A stretch of DNA of 64,000 nucleotides, taken from contig OW818686.1 in assembly GCA_942493305.1 (NCBI GenBank), forward strand, positions 2,542,001-2,606,000. Direction: 5' to 3'. Both the position numbers and the translations under genes were made by a program. Under the pieces are notes generated by a model. That model did no database searches and had not been told where the DNA came from. It saw nothing but the letters and a program-made list of their open reading frames with translations. This DNA comes from UBA7672 sp030824255. GTDB lineage: Bacteria; Pseudomonadota; Alphaproteobacteria; Caulobacterales; Hyphomonadaceae. This document shows positions 50,508-59,051 of this stretch, piece by piece; the stretch's first letter is position 1, and the number at the start of each line of letters is the position of its first letter.

Positions 50508-51743
50508 ATGAAGTCCGTGCTCAAAGCCCTCCTCGCAACGACCGCCCTCACGGCGCTGGCCGCCCCCGTAGCCATGGCGCAGGACGGCGAGAACCCGTTC
50601 CTTCGTGGCCGCTATACTTCCGTCACGGAGCGCGAGCAGCCCGAGTTCGACCCGCTGCCGATCCGCGCTGGCGCGTTCAACATCCGCTCCAGCGTTGGCG
50701 CCGCGGCAGAGTTCAACGACAACATCTTCGCGACCCCGGACAACGAGGAAAGCGACACGATCATCCGTCTCACGCCGGAGATCGAGGCTCGCTCCGACTG
50801 GTCCGTCCACGAGGTCGCCGCCGGCGCCACGGTTGACCATCGCGAATACTCCGACTTCGGCGACGAATCCTCGACCGACTACACCCTATTCCTCAACGGA
50901 CGTCTGGATGCCACGCGCAATCTGATGTTCCGCGGCGGTGTGGAAGGCGGGCACTTCACCGAAGAGCGCTACCAGGCCGCCTCGTTCGGCGTCACGGAAC
51001 GCGCCTCGTTCGACCGCGTCGGCGCTTTCGTGCAGGCGATCTACCGTATGGACCGCTACCAGCTCGAAGGCACGGTCGGCACGACGGATGAAACGTTCGA
51101 CCAGCTGGATCAGCAGTTCCGGGACAACACCGCGAACTACGTCAACGCCCGCCTGTCCTACGCCATCTCTCCGGACGTGGCCGTGTTCGTCCAGGGCTAC
51201 AGCGCCGATCTGGACTATAGCTCGTTCGATCGCGACGGCACGCGCAGCACTGTCGACGCCGGCGTGAACTTCGAGCTGGCTGCTCCGATCCGCGGCGAGA
51301 TCGCGGTTGGTACGGTCACCGATGAGCGCGACAATCCGGACTTTGGAACTATCGATGGCCTCAACGTCCGCGCCAATGTCGAATGGTTCCCGACGCAACT
51401 CACGACCATTACCTTCCTGGCCAACCGCGGCGTCGTCGACCCCGGCCTCGCCACGTCCGCGTCCGCCATCAACACGACCTATGGCGTGCGCGTCGATCAC
51501 GAGCTGTTCCGCAACATCCTGCTGTTCGGCAGCGTCCGCCAGGAGACCAACGAATACGGCGGCCTCGATTTCGACCGCGAAGATGAGGCTTTCACGGCCG
51601 CTGTCGGCGCCGCGTACAAGCTGAACCGTCATGCGCGCTTCGAAACCCAGTATTCGGCGCGTTCGCAAGACTCCACCGGCAGCGACGCCGGTCCGGATAT
51701 CGAGCAGAACATCCTGAGCGTCGGCATTCGCCTCTACCCGTAA
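50508..51743 (+). CDS. Outer-membrane beta-barrel protein of the EPS cluster
   Basis: A 411-aa exported protein (signal LKALLATTALTALAAPVAMAQ) of alternating beta-strand character ending in an aromatic residue motif (SVGIRLYP), consistent with a porin-like barrel. AAEFNDNIFATPDNEESD is the type of opening seen in BBP2-like barrels found in EPS clusters of Alphaproteobacteria. Probable outer-membrane channel for the polysaccharide, next to a short Wza. GAAGGTGAACC precedes ATG 50508. Confidence 0.83.
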   Translation: MKSVLKALLATTALTALAAPVAMAQDGENPFLRGRYTSVTEREQPEFDPLPIRAGAFNIRSSVGAAAEFNDNIFATPDNEESDTIIRLTPEIEARSDWSVHEVAAGATVDHREYSDFGDESSTDYTLFLNGRLDATRNLMFRGGVEGGHFTEERYQAASFGVTERASFDRVGAFVQAIYRMDRYQLEGTVGTTDETFDQLDQQFRDNTANYVNARLSYAISPDVAVFVQGYSADLDYSSFDRDGTRSTVDAGVNFELAAPIRGEIAVGTVTDERDNPDFGTIDGLNVRANVEWFPTQLTTITFLANRGVVDPGLATSASAINTTYGVRVDHELFRNILLFGSVRQETNEYGGLDFDREDEAFTAAVGAAYKLNRHARFETQYSARSQDSTGSDAGPDIEQNILSVGIRLYP

Positions 51744-51812
51744 GCCATCGTGTTTGACGCACAGCGTGTGTCGTTCGGAGCCATTCCGTTGAACCAGGTC
51801 CACCCTCTCGAC

Positions 51813-54068
51813 ATGACGACCGGCCACCCGCGAGGGTCGGTTCCGTCGTCATCTGGCCCTCCGGAAGGCGAGAATGTCATCACGATCCAGCGGGTTGTCC
51901 GCGCCGTGCGTCGCCGTCTTGGCGTCATGCTGGCCGTGTTCGCGCTGACCTTCGCGGCTGTCGCGATCCACACCTTCCAGCTGACGGCGTCCTATACCGC
52001 AACGTCGCGCGTCATCATCAATTCGCGCGACCAACGCGTGGTCGATATCGGCGCTGTGTTGTCCGGGATGCCGGCCAACGCCGCGATCGTCGACACGGAA
52101 GCGGAAGTCCTCCGCAGCCGCTCGCTGATCGAAAAGCTGGTGGTGAAACTCGACCTCACCAAGAACCCCGAATTCAACGCCGAACTTGCCGAGCCAAGCG
52201 ATTTCGACGCCGGCATCGGCGGCGTCAAAGCGTTCTTCAAGGGCCTGCTGCCGTTCGGCAATCCCGCCCCGAGGAACGCCGCGCCGGTAGATCCCGCCGT
52301 CGCCGAGCGCGCCACGCTCGATAGCGTCGTCTCCGCCGTGCAGGAAGCTGTGTGGGTCAACCGCGTCGGTTCGACCTACATCATCGAGATCAATGCCCTC
52401 AGCCGTGATCCGGCGATGGCCGCGCTGCTCGCGAACACGCTGTCCGAGGTCTATCTCGACAACCAGCTCGACACGAAATTCAAGGCGACGCGTCGCGCCC
52501 AGGAATGGCTCGACGAACGTGTCAGCGAACTGCGCGTGGAACTGCGCGATGCCGAAAGCCGCGTTGAAGCCCATCGCGCCTCGACCGGCCTGCTGCGCTC
52601 CGGCGGCGACACGCTGACCGAACAGACCATCCGCGAAATCAACGCCCAGCTCACCGAGGCGCAATCCGACTACGCTACCAAGAGCGCGCGTCTCCGCAAC
52701 CTCAATTCGCAGATGCGCGCCGGCGGCGGGATCGACAACATCGCCGAAGCCCAGAACTCGGACACCATCCGCGACTTGCGCTCAGCACAGAGCGCGCTGA
52801 CCGCGCGCAAGGCCGACGTCGTGCGCCGTTACGATATCAGACACCCTGAATATCTGAAGGTGATCGCCGAAGAACAGGACAACGCCCGCCAGATCAACGC
52901 CGAGCTGCAACGCATCGCATCCTCGCTGGACCAGGAAGTGATGATCGCACGCGAGCGTGTGAACAGCCTGCAGGGCAGCCTGAACGGCGCCAAGGGCGAG
53001 CTGGCGCAGAACAACCGCGCCGGCGTTGAACAGGCCTCGCTTGAACGCGATGCCCTTGCAACGCGGACGCTGTTTGAGGAATTCAACAACCGCTTCAAGG
53101 AAACCAACGAGCTCGACGGCATTACCGAAGCCGACGCCGTCGTTGACAGCTATGCGCCCGTTCCGATGGCGCCGAGCTTCCCGAACACCAACCTCAACCT
53201 CGCGCTCGGCCTCATGCTGGGCCTCGCCCTGGCTGGCTTTGTTGGCCTGATCCTCGAACTGCTCGACAACTATATGTCGACGCCGGAGGAAGTCGAGCAG
53301 GTCGCAGGCGTGCCGTACATCGGCCAGATCCCGCTGCTGCCGCCCGTCGGCGGCTTCACCAAGGCGCGCGCCAATCCGGCAGACTATCTCGTCGAGAAAC
53401 CTCACTCGGGCTATGCGGAGGCGTTCCGCCACCTGCGCGCCTCGATCATGTTTGCCGACATAGACAAGGCCGCAAAGACCGTGGCTGTGGTCTCCTCGCT
53501 GCCCAGCGAAGGCAAGACGAGCATGACCTTCTGCCTCGGCCGCATGGCTGCGATGTCCGGCACCAAGACGATTGTGCTCGACGGCGACATCCGCCTGAAG
53601 CAGCTCACGGAAGTCTCAGGCACGAAGTCGGAAGCCGGCCTTCTCGAATACCTCTTCGGCGAGGCGCGCCTTGCCGATGTCGTGAAGACCGACGAAGCGA
53701 CGGGACTGCACATCCTGCCGCTCTCGGACCGCAAACATACGCCGCGTGACGTGTTCGGCAGCCGCGCCTTTGACGCTCTGCTGGCGCTGCTGCGCGAAAC
53801 CTACGACCTGATCATCATCGACACCGGCCCGATCCTGCTGATGGCGGAAACGCGCGTCGTCACGTCGAAAGTCGACCAGGTGGTGGTCGCCACGCGCTGG
53901 CGCAAAACGCACCGCAACACGCTGCGCGACACGATGAAAATCCTGCGCGACTTCCACGCCAATGTGGCCGGCGTCGTGCTCACCTTCGTGGACCTGCGCA
54001 AGCGTGCCCATCACGGCTACGCGTCCGCTAGCTACAACGCTTATGCAAAGTACTATCAGGAATCGTAG
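51813..54068 (+). CDS. Wzc-type polysaccharide co-polymerase / tyrosine autokinase (ExoP-like)
   Basis: A 751-aa inner-membrane protein. Wzz domain: first helix LGVMLAVFALTFAAVAIHTF, a long coiled-coil periplasmic part (DERVSELRVELRDAESRVEAHRA), second helix NLNLALGLMLGLALAGFVGL. Then a cytosolic BY-kinase domain with Walker A SSLPSEGKTS, Walker A' VLDGDIRL and Walker B LIIIDTGPILLM, and a C-terminal tyrosine cluster (YASASYNAYAKYYQ). Sets chain length and drives export. Starts at ATG 51813 or GTG 51750 (772 aa); neither has a clear ribosome site. Confidence 0.88.
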   Translation: MTTGHPRGSVPSSSGPPEGENVITIQRVVRAVRRRLGVMLAVFALTFAAVAIHTFQLTASYTATSRVIINSRDQRVVDIGAVLSGMPANAAIVDTEAEVLRSRSLIEKLVVKLDLTKNPEFNAELAEPSDFDAGIGGVKAFFKGLLPFGNPAPRNAAPVDPAVAERATLDSVVSAVQEAVWVNRVGSTYIIEINALSRDPAMAALLANTLSEVYLDNQLDTKFKATRRAQEWLDERVSELRVELRDAESRVEAHRASTGLLRSGGDTLTEQTIREINAQLTEAQSDYATKSARLRNLNSQMRAGGGIDNIAEAQNSDTIRDLRSAQSALTARKADVVRRYDIRHPEYLKVIAEEQDNARQINAELQRIASSLDQEVMIARERVNSLQGSLNGAKGELAQNNRAGVEQASLERDALATRTLFEEFNNRFKETNELDGITEADAVVDSYAPVPMAPSFPNTNLNLALGLMLGLALAGFVGLILELLDNYMSTPEEVEQVAGVPYIGQIPLLPPVGGFTKARANPADYLVEKPHSGYAEAFRHLRASIMFADIDKAAKTVAVVSSLPSEGKTSMTFCLGRMAAMSGTKTIVLDGDIRLKQLTEVSGTKSEAGLLEYLFGEARLADVVKTDEATGLHILPLSDRKHTPRDVFGSRAFDALLALLRETYDLIIIDTGPILLMAETRVVTSKVDQVVVATRWRKTHRNTLRDTMKILRDFHANVAGVVLTFVDLRKRAHHGYASASYNAYAKYYQES

Positions 54069-54114
54069 GCAGTAACGAAATGGCCGGGGGCCAGGGCCTC
54101 GCACTGGAAGGTGT

Positions 54115-54146
54115 GGGGGGAGGGGGAGGGGGAGGAGGGGAGGGGG
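54115..54146 (+). other. G-quadruplex-type G-tract array
   Basis: G6-A-G5-A-G5-A-G2-A-G4-A-G5 in 32 bases. The series of runs of four or more Gs separated by single As fits a stable four-stranded fold. It sits 47 bases after the Wzc stop and 35 before the convergent metC stop, in a place for transcription pausing or ending. Confidence 0.75.
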
Positions 54147-54180
54147 TCTCGGGCGCTAATGCCTGTGACGGACGGGACGC

Positions 54181-55359
54181 TTAAAGCAGCGTCAGCGCCT
54201 GCTCCAGGTCGGCAATGAGATCGGCCGGGTTTTCCAGACCGACGGACAGGCGGATCAGTGGGCCTTGCACGCCCGGATCAGACACAGTGCGTTTCAGCTG
54301 CGGGTTGCAGTAAATGGCGAGGCTTTCGAAGCCGCCATAGGAAAAGCCAAGGCCGAACAGCTCCAGCGCATCGAGGAAGGCGTGCACCCTGGCGGTCGGC
54401 ACGGTTGGCAGTTCGATGCTGAACAGGCCGGCTGCGCCGGTGAAGTCGCGCTTCCAGAGTGCGTGATTGGGATCGGATGGCAGCGCGGGATGGAGGACGC
54501 GCTGGACTTTCGGATGCTGTTCAAGCCAGCGCGCAACCTCGAGGCCGGTAGACTGGTGCTGTTCCATGCGCAGCTCCAGCGAGCGCGCCCCGCGCAACAC
54601 CGTATAGGCGTCGTCCGCAGCCACACTCGTGCCGAGATCCGCGATTGTCTCCTTTAGCCGTGCGAGCAGCGCCTCGTCATTGACGTGAATGGCGCCCGAC
54701 AGAATGTCGGCGCCGCCGCTGACATATTTGGTGTTGGCCTGCACGGAGAGGTCGAAGCCGAGATCGAGGGGCTTGTGGAACACGCCCGCGCTCCAGGTAT
54801 TGTCCATCACCGTCACGACATTCGCCGCCCTTGCAGCAGCCGCGATTGCTGGCGCATCCGCGATTTCGAACGTCATGGACCCAGGGCTTTCGACAAAGAT
54901 CAGTCTGGTTGTCGGCCGGATCAGGTCTGCGATACCGGCGCCGATCGCCGGATCAAAATAAGTCGCCTCGCAGCCCCAGCGCGACAGCGTGCGGTCAACG
55001 AAACGCCTCGTCGGCCCATAGACATTGTCGCCGACCAGCACATGACCGCCCGACTGCGCAAACGCGATGAACGGCAAGGTGCAGGCAAGAAGGCCAGAGG
55101 GCAGTAGCAGGCAATGCTGCGCCCCCTCGATCTCGCACAGCGCCTGCTTCAGCGCCTCATGCGTCGCCGTGCCGTGGCGGCCATAGGTCCAGCCGCCGGG
55201 TTCGAACAGTTTGGCTGCGCTTTCGACGATCACCGTGGATGCGCGCTGGACGACGGGGTTGACGCCGCCTTGTGTCAGCTTGCGGTCGCGGCCCGCATGG
55301 GTGAGGCGTGTGCCAAGCTTGCGCTTGTCCTTGCCATTGCCGGAGGCACCAGACGCCAT
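54181..55359 (-). CDS. metC: Cystathionine beta-lyase
   Basis: PLP enzyme converting cystathionine to homocysteine, pyruvate and ammonia in methionine synthesis (392 aa). The Cys/Met-metabolism fold has YGRHGTATHEALKQAL, SGLLACTLPFIA, NTKYVSGGADILSG (PLP lysine) and FGLGFSYGGFESLAI. The last segment is typical of MetC, not MetB. Downstream of sseA in the same strand, 18 bases apart. Two PLP/sulfur genes (metC, sseA) split the EPS locus. Confidence 0.9.
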   Translation of the reverse strand: MASGASGNGKDKRKLGTRLTHAGRDRKLTQGGVNPVVQRASTVIVESAAKLFEPGGWTYGRHGTATHEALKQALCEIEGAQHCLLLPSGLLACTLPFIAFAQSGGHVLVGDNVYGPTRRFVDRTLSRWGCEATYFDPAIGAGIADLIRPTTRLIFVESPGSMTFEIADAPAIAAAARAANVVTVMDNTWSAGVFHKPLDLGFDLSVQANTKYVSGGADILSGAIHVNDEALLARLKETIADLGTSVAADDAYTVLRGARSLELRMEQHQSTGLEVARWLEQHPKVQRVLHPALPSDPNHALWKRDFTGAAGLFSIELPTVPTARVHAFLDALELFGLGFSYGGFESLAIYCNPQLKRTVSDPGVQGPLIRLSVGLENPADLIADLEQALTLL

Positions 55360-55377
55360 CGCTCGGTCTCTCCGCGG

Positions 55378-56241
55378 TCAGCCCGCTTGAACTTCGCCGC
55401 CGCTGTCGGGCATGCCCCACTCGCTCCACGATCCGTCATAGACCGCCGCATCGTCATGGCCCGCCACCGACTGGGCGAGGGCGAGGATCGCGGCGGTGAC
55501 GCCCGAGCCGCATGTGTTGATGATCGGCCTCGACAGGTCGACGCCGCTTTTCTCGAACACGGCGCGCAGCTCGGACTCAGGTTTCAGCGCGCCGTCGGCG
55601 GCAATGACGTCGCCATAGTAAACGTTGATCGCGCCCGGCATGTGGCCGCCGCGAACGCCCGGACGCGGCTCGGGGACTTCAGCGCGGAACCGCGGACCGG
55701 AGCGGGCGTCCACCACCTGTGCGGACGAGGTCGCCAGCGTCTCCTTCACCTGCGCGAGGTCCCGCACGAGATCGCGGCGCGGACGGACGGTGAAGTGACG
55801 GTCGGCCTGGAAGTGCGGGGGCAGGTCCTCGACCGCGCCGCCCGCATTGCGCCAGGCGTTGAAGCCGCCGTCCAGCACGGCCACGTCGCCATGGCCCATC
55901 ACGCGGAACATCCACCAGGCGCGGGCCGAGGCGAGGAAGCCGTTCTGGTCATAGCAGATCACGCGGTGTCCATCGCCCAGGCCGAGGCGGCGGAGGCGGG
56001 AGGAGAACTTTTCGGGCGGGGGGAGCATGTGGGGGAGGGTGGTGGTGGTGTCCGCGATGTCGTCGATGTCGAAGTGGCGGGCGCCGGGGATGTGGTGGGC
56101 GTCGTAGGCCTGTTTGCCGGTCTGCGGCGAGCCGGGCATGAACCAGGTGCAATCGAGCACGCGCACGTCAGGCGCGCTGAGATGCGACTTCAACCAATCC
56201 GCAGTTACGACCGGCTTGTCCGGCGTGAAATGGGCGACCAT
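55378..56241 (-). CDS. sseA: 3-mercaptopyruvate/thiosulfate sulfurtransferase
   Basis: A 287-aa two-rhodanese-domain enzyme transferring sulfur to thiol or cyanide acceptors. The first domain (PVVTADWLKSHLSAPDVRVLD, HHIPGARHFDIDDIAD) is inactive, with Asp-Gln-Asn (CYDQNGF) where a Cys loop would be. The second has catalytic NTCGSGVTAA, the CGSGVTA form of 3-mercaptopyruvate sulfurtransferase. ATG 56241 has GAGAGG six bases upstream; ATGs at 56256 and 56286 are weaker. Confidence 0.9.
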   Translation of the reverse strand: MVAHFTPDKPVVTADWLKSHLSAPDVRVLDCTWFMPGSPQTGKQAYDAHHIPGARHFDIDDIADTTTTLPHMLPPPEKFSSRLRRLGLGDGHRVICYDQNGFLASARAWWMFRVMGHGDVAVLDGGFNAWRNAGGAVEDLPPHFQADRHFTVRPRRDLVRDLAQVKETLATSSAQVVDARSGPRFRAEVPEPRPGVRGGHMPGAINVYYGDVIAADGALKPESELRAVFEKSGVDLSRPIINTCGSGVTAAILALAQSVAGHDDAAVYDGSWSEWGMPDSGGEVQAG

Positions 56242-56708
56242 GCGGCGCCTCTCCATTGGCTTTGGTGAATGACTGTCGCGGTCCAACTAGCCAGAGCGGA
56301 TGGCGGGGGCAAGCGAGGGCTGGGTTAGTTTTCCTCGGACACGCGAATACCGTGTGCTGCGTATGCAACACTGGGAATCTGAGCGCATCGCAGACAGCAG
56401 GACAGCAAGCCGGCCATTATGGTGCGGAGCAGCAAAAACGTCCGGTTTTGCAACACTTGCCCGCACAAATTCTCTCAAACGGCTTAACTAACCGGGCAAT
56501 CGCCTAACAGGCGAACATGCTTGTTTGCATTGCATTGAGGCAGGCACTTATGCCTAACAGGTTGTTAATTCGCCCTTGGGGAAGGGACTGGTCCGTTGAT
56601 TCGTCCCTGTAGAGGGTGTTTGCAGCGGTTCGGACGGCCTGACGTCTAAGACGGACCCTTTGAGGAGAGGGATAGGGGAGGAAGGAACGGACCGGCGGGG
56701 CTGGTCCG
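56242..56708. promoter_or_regulatory. Divergent regulatory region between sseA and the ExoY-like gene
   Basis: 467 bases without a gene, lower in GC than its surroundings. It holds a 10-base direct repeat GCCTAACAGG at 56502-56511 and 56552-56561, spaced 50 bases (about five turns), and a CTAA-N7-TTAA sequence (56554-56568), one base off the CtrA consensus TTAA-N7-TTAA. The direct repeats suggest a regulator of the EPS priming gene. No SAM-type riboswitch was seen. Confidence 0.5.
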
Positions 56709-57449
56709 ATGATTGCGTTTGGTGAGCGCGGCGCAAGCCGGGCAAGGGTGTTGGTTATGGGCAAGGGCAACGGCGTTAAAGCCGGCCGATTCGAATTGTG
56801 GTCCGAAGCGGGAGCTTCGAATCCAAGTTATCGAATCCAGAACAGCACCTTCAAACGCGCGATGGACCTCTTCATCGCAGTGCCGGTGGTGATCTTCGTG
56901 TCGCCCCTGCTGATGTTTATCTACGCCCTCCTCAAAGTATTCGATCCTGGTCCGGCGATGTTCGCGCAGGTCCGCATTGGCCGCGATGGTCAGCCTTTCA
57001 CGGTTTACAAGTTCCGCACGATGCGCGTGGACGCCGAACAGCGCCTGCAGCAAGTCCTGGCATCCGACCCGCTGGCCGCGGCTGAGTGGGCCAAGTACCA
57101 GAAGCTTCGCAACGATCCCCGCGTCACCCTGCTGGGCCGCATCCTGCGCAAGAGCAGCCTGGATGAACTGCCGCAACTCCTGAACATCCTGCGCGGCGAG
57201 ATGTCGGTTATCGGACCTCGCCCTGTGACGGCCGAGGAAGTCAGCCGCTACGGGTCTGACTACCCGTTTTACATCGCAGCCCGCCCCGGCGTGCTGGGAC
57301 TGTGGCAGGTGAAGGGTCGCAACAAGCTGACCTATCCCGAGCGCGTGGCCTTCGATGTCCAGTACATCAAGACTTGGTCGGTCTGGCAGGATTTCAAGAT
57401 TATCGGAATGGCGATTCCCGTCGTCTTGCTCGGACTTGGCGCTTACTGA
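56709..57449 (+). CDS. ExoY/HfsE-type undecaprenyl-phosphate sugar phosphotransferase
   Basis: A 246-aa priming enzyme that loads the first sugar on undecaprenyl phosphate. N-terminal membrane helix (AMDLFIAVPVVIFVSPLLMFIYALL) then the bacterial-sugar-transferase catalytic domain: GRDGQPFTVYKFRTMRVDAE, LRKSSLDELPQLLNILRGEMSVIGPRP and PGVLGLWQVKGRNKL. Short, without the extra N-terminal domain of WbaP. ATG 56709 used; ATG 56757 after AAGGG is equally possible. Last gene of the EPS set, 2.6 kb after wzc. Confidence 0.9.
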   Translation: MIAFGERGASRARVLVMGKGNGVKAGRFELWSEAGASNPSYRIQNSTFKRAMDLFIAVPVVIFVSPLLMFIYALLKVFDPGPAMFAQVRIGRDGQPFTVYKFRTMRVDAEQRLQQVLASDPLAAAEWAKYQKLRNDPRVTLLGRILRKSSLDELPQLLNILRGEMSVIGPRPVTAEEVSRYGSDYPFYIAARPGVLGLWQVKGRNKLTYPERVAFDVQYIKTWSVWQDFKIIGMAIPVVLLGLGAY

Positions 57450-57523
57450 AGCTCAGACGAGTTCCAAGCTTCGGAAATACTTCCTGTCCTTCAGTTCACG
57501 TTGAGGTGCGTTTACCCAACGAC

Positions 57524-57578
57524 CATGCATTTCTTTGCGAATGCATGAACAAGATGTCATGGAAACAGGCGCGTTTCC
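57524..57578. repeat. Two hairpins after the ExoY-like gene
   Basis: CATGCATT (57524-57531) pairs perfectly with 57540-57547 around eight bases, and GGAAAC (57561-57566) with GTTTCC (57573-57578). They lie 75-130 bases after the ExoY-like stop, in an AT-richer stretch. Attenuator or terminator-like; no T-run. Confidence 0.45.
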
Positions 57579-57673
57579 TGTCTTGAACATTTGTTTAGAC
57601 ACTCGTCCAATTGTCACTGGAAGTCGTTTTGCGCGTTTGTCGGCGCGAAGGCGATTCTGCCGGGAGCAATGAC

Positions 57674-57904
57674 TTGGCGACGATCGAGACCCGCACAGTA
57701 TGGGGCATCCAGGCCGGAAGGCCTGAAGTTGACGGCCCGTTTGCCGGAGACATCCGCCGTGGCGCGTCCGTCGGTCAAACCCATGACGATTCAGGAAGCC
57801 AGGATCCGAGATGGCCGGCATGGAAGGTCACCGTTGCGGTGGTGACGTTCTGCGGCGCTTTCTGGATGGGCGTCAGCTACGTCGCCATGCGCCTGCTCGG
57901 CTGA
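57674..57904 (+). CDS. Small membrane protein of unknown function
   Basis: A 76-aa protein whose hydrophilic N-terminus (Asp/Arg/Gly-rich) is followed by one C-terminal membrane helix (WKVTVAVVTFCGAFWMGVSY plus VAMRLLG). TTG 57674 has GGAG seven bases upstream. A longer reading to 57611 is possible. It may be a partner or regulator of the EPS machinery; no evidence beyond its position. Confidence 0.55.
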   Translation: MATIETRTVWGIQAGRPEVDGPFAGDIRRGASVGQTHDDSGSQDPRWPAWKVTVAVVTFCGAFWMGVSYVAMRLLG

Positions 57905-57908
57905 ACGA

Positions 57909-58913
57909 TCAGCCCTCGTACCAGCCCGGAGTCGGCAGGCCTTTGTCCTTGAGGAAGGCGCCGTTGTAGAGCTTCGACAGGTAGCGATTGCCGTAGTCGC
58001 AAAGGATGGTCACGACCGTCGATCCCGGCCCGAGCTGCCTGGCCATCGCGATGGCGCCGCCGATATTGATGCCGGACGAGCCGCCAAGGCACATGCCTTC
58101 CTCCCGGGTCAGATCGAACAGGATGCGCAGCGCGTCGGCGTCGTCGACGCGCCAGGCGTCATCGACCTCGACGCCTTCAAGGTTTGCCGTGATGCGCGAT
58201 TGGCCGATGCCCTCCGTGATCGAGGTGCCCTCGGACTTCAGCTCTCCCGTCTTGTAGTACGAGAAGAGGGAAGCCCCGCCCGGATCGGCCAGACCGATCT
58301 TGACGGCCTTGCTGCGTTCCTTGAGCGCCATCGAGACGCCGCCCAGCGTGCCGCCGGAGCCCACGGCGCAGATGAAGCCGTCGATCTTGCCGCCTGTCTG
58401 CTCCCAGATCTCGGGGCCGGTGGTGTCGTAATGCGCGCGGCGGTTGGCCGTGTTGTCGAACTGGTTGGCCCAGACGGCGCCGTTCGGTTCAGAGGCCGCA
58501 AGCTCCTCGGCAAGGCGCGCCGAGTATTTGACGTAGTGATTGGGGTTTGCGTACGGGACAGCATCCACCTCGACCAGCTTCGCGCCGAGAGAGCGGACCG
58601 CATCCTTCTTTTCCTGGCTTTGCGTGCGCGGCATGACGATGACCGTCCGGTAGCCCAGCGCATTGCCGACAACGGCGAGGCCAATGCCGGTATTGCCCGC
58701 CGTGCCTTCCACGATGAGGCCGCCGGGCTTCAGTTTACCGGACTTCTCCGCGTCACGGATCATGCCGAGCGCCGCGCGGTCCTTCACAGACTGGCCGGGG
58801 TTCAGGAACTCCGCCTTGCCGTAGATGTTAGCTCCTGTGAGTTCGGATGCCTTCCTGAGCTTGATCAGGGGCGTGTTGCCGATGGCGTCGATGACGTTGG
58901 CGTGAGTGCGCAT
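57909..58913 (-). CDS. cysK: Cysteine synthase A-type PLP enzyme
   Basis: A 334-aa O-acetylserine sulfhydrylase-type enzyme forming cysteine from O-acetylserine and sulfide. PLP lysine in NPGQSVKDRAAL, the phosphate loop GSGGTLGG and C-terminal GGSSGINIGGA. The substrate loop is EGTAGNTGIG in place of the usual TSGNTG, a variant of the substrate-binding loop. ATG 58913 with AGGA nine bases upstream; longer frames rejected. One of three sulfur-amino acid genes in 5 kb. Confidence 0.88.
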   Translation of the reverse strand: MRTHANVIDAIGNTPLIKLRKASELTGANIYGKAEFLNPGQSVKDRAALGMIRDAEKSGKLKPGGLIVEGTAGNTGIGLAVVGNALGYRTVIVMPRTQSQEKKDAVRSLGAKLVEVDAVPYANPNHYVKYSARLAEELAASEPNGAVWANQFDNTANRRAHYDTTGPEIWEQTGGKIDGFICAVGSGGTLGGVSMALKERSKAVKIGLADPGGASLFSYYKTGELKSEGTSITEGIGQSRITANLEGVEVDDAWRVDDADALRILFDLTREEGMCLGGSSGINIGGAIAMARQLGPGSTVVTILCDYGNRYLSKLYNGAFLKDKGLPTPGWYEG

Positions 58914-59051
58914 GAGCCGCGTTCCTGAGGAGGGCCGGCGAACGCCGGACAAGCACCTATCACCTAGGGATATTGGGGTGATGGATCAACCGGTCGGGGA
59001 TGATCCGGCGGCGGCTTTCAAACGTAGGTCAAAGGTAATGGAGTACCCGGC

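Noticed and set aside
56242..56500. Possible SAM-II riboswitch upstream of sseA-metC
   Set aside because: The conserved pseudoknot core sequence was not found on the minus strand leader.
54181..58913. metC, sseA and cysK as a dedicated hydrogen sulfide system
   Set aside because: All three are common housekeeping sulfur genes; cysK is separated by the ExoY-like gene and no regulator or sulfide oxidase is near.
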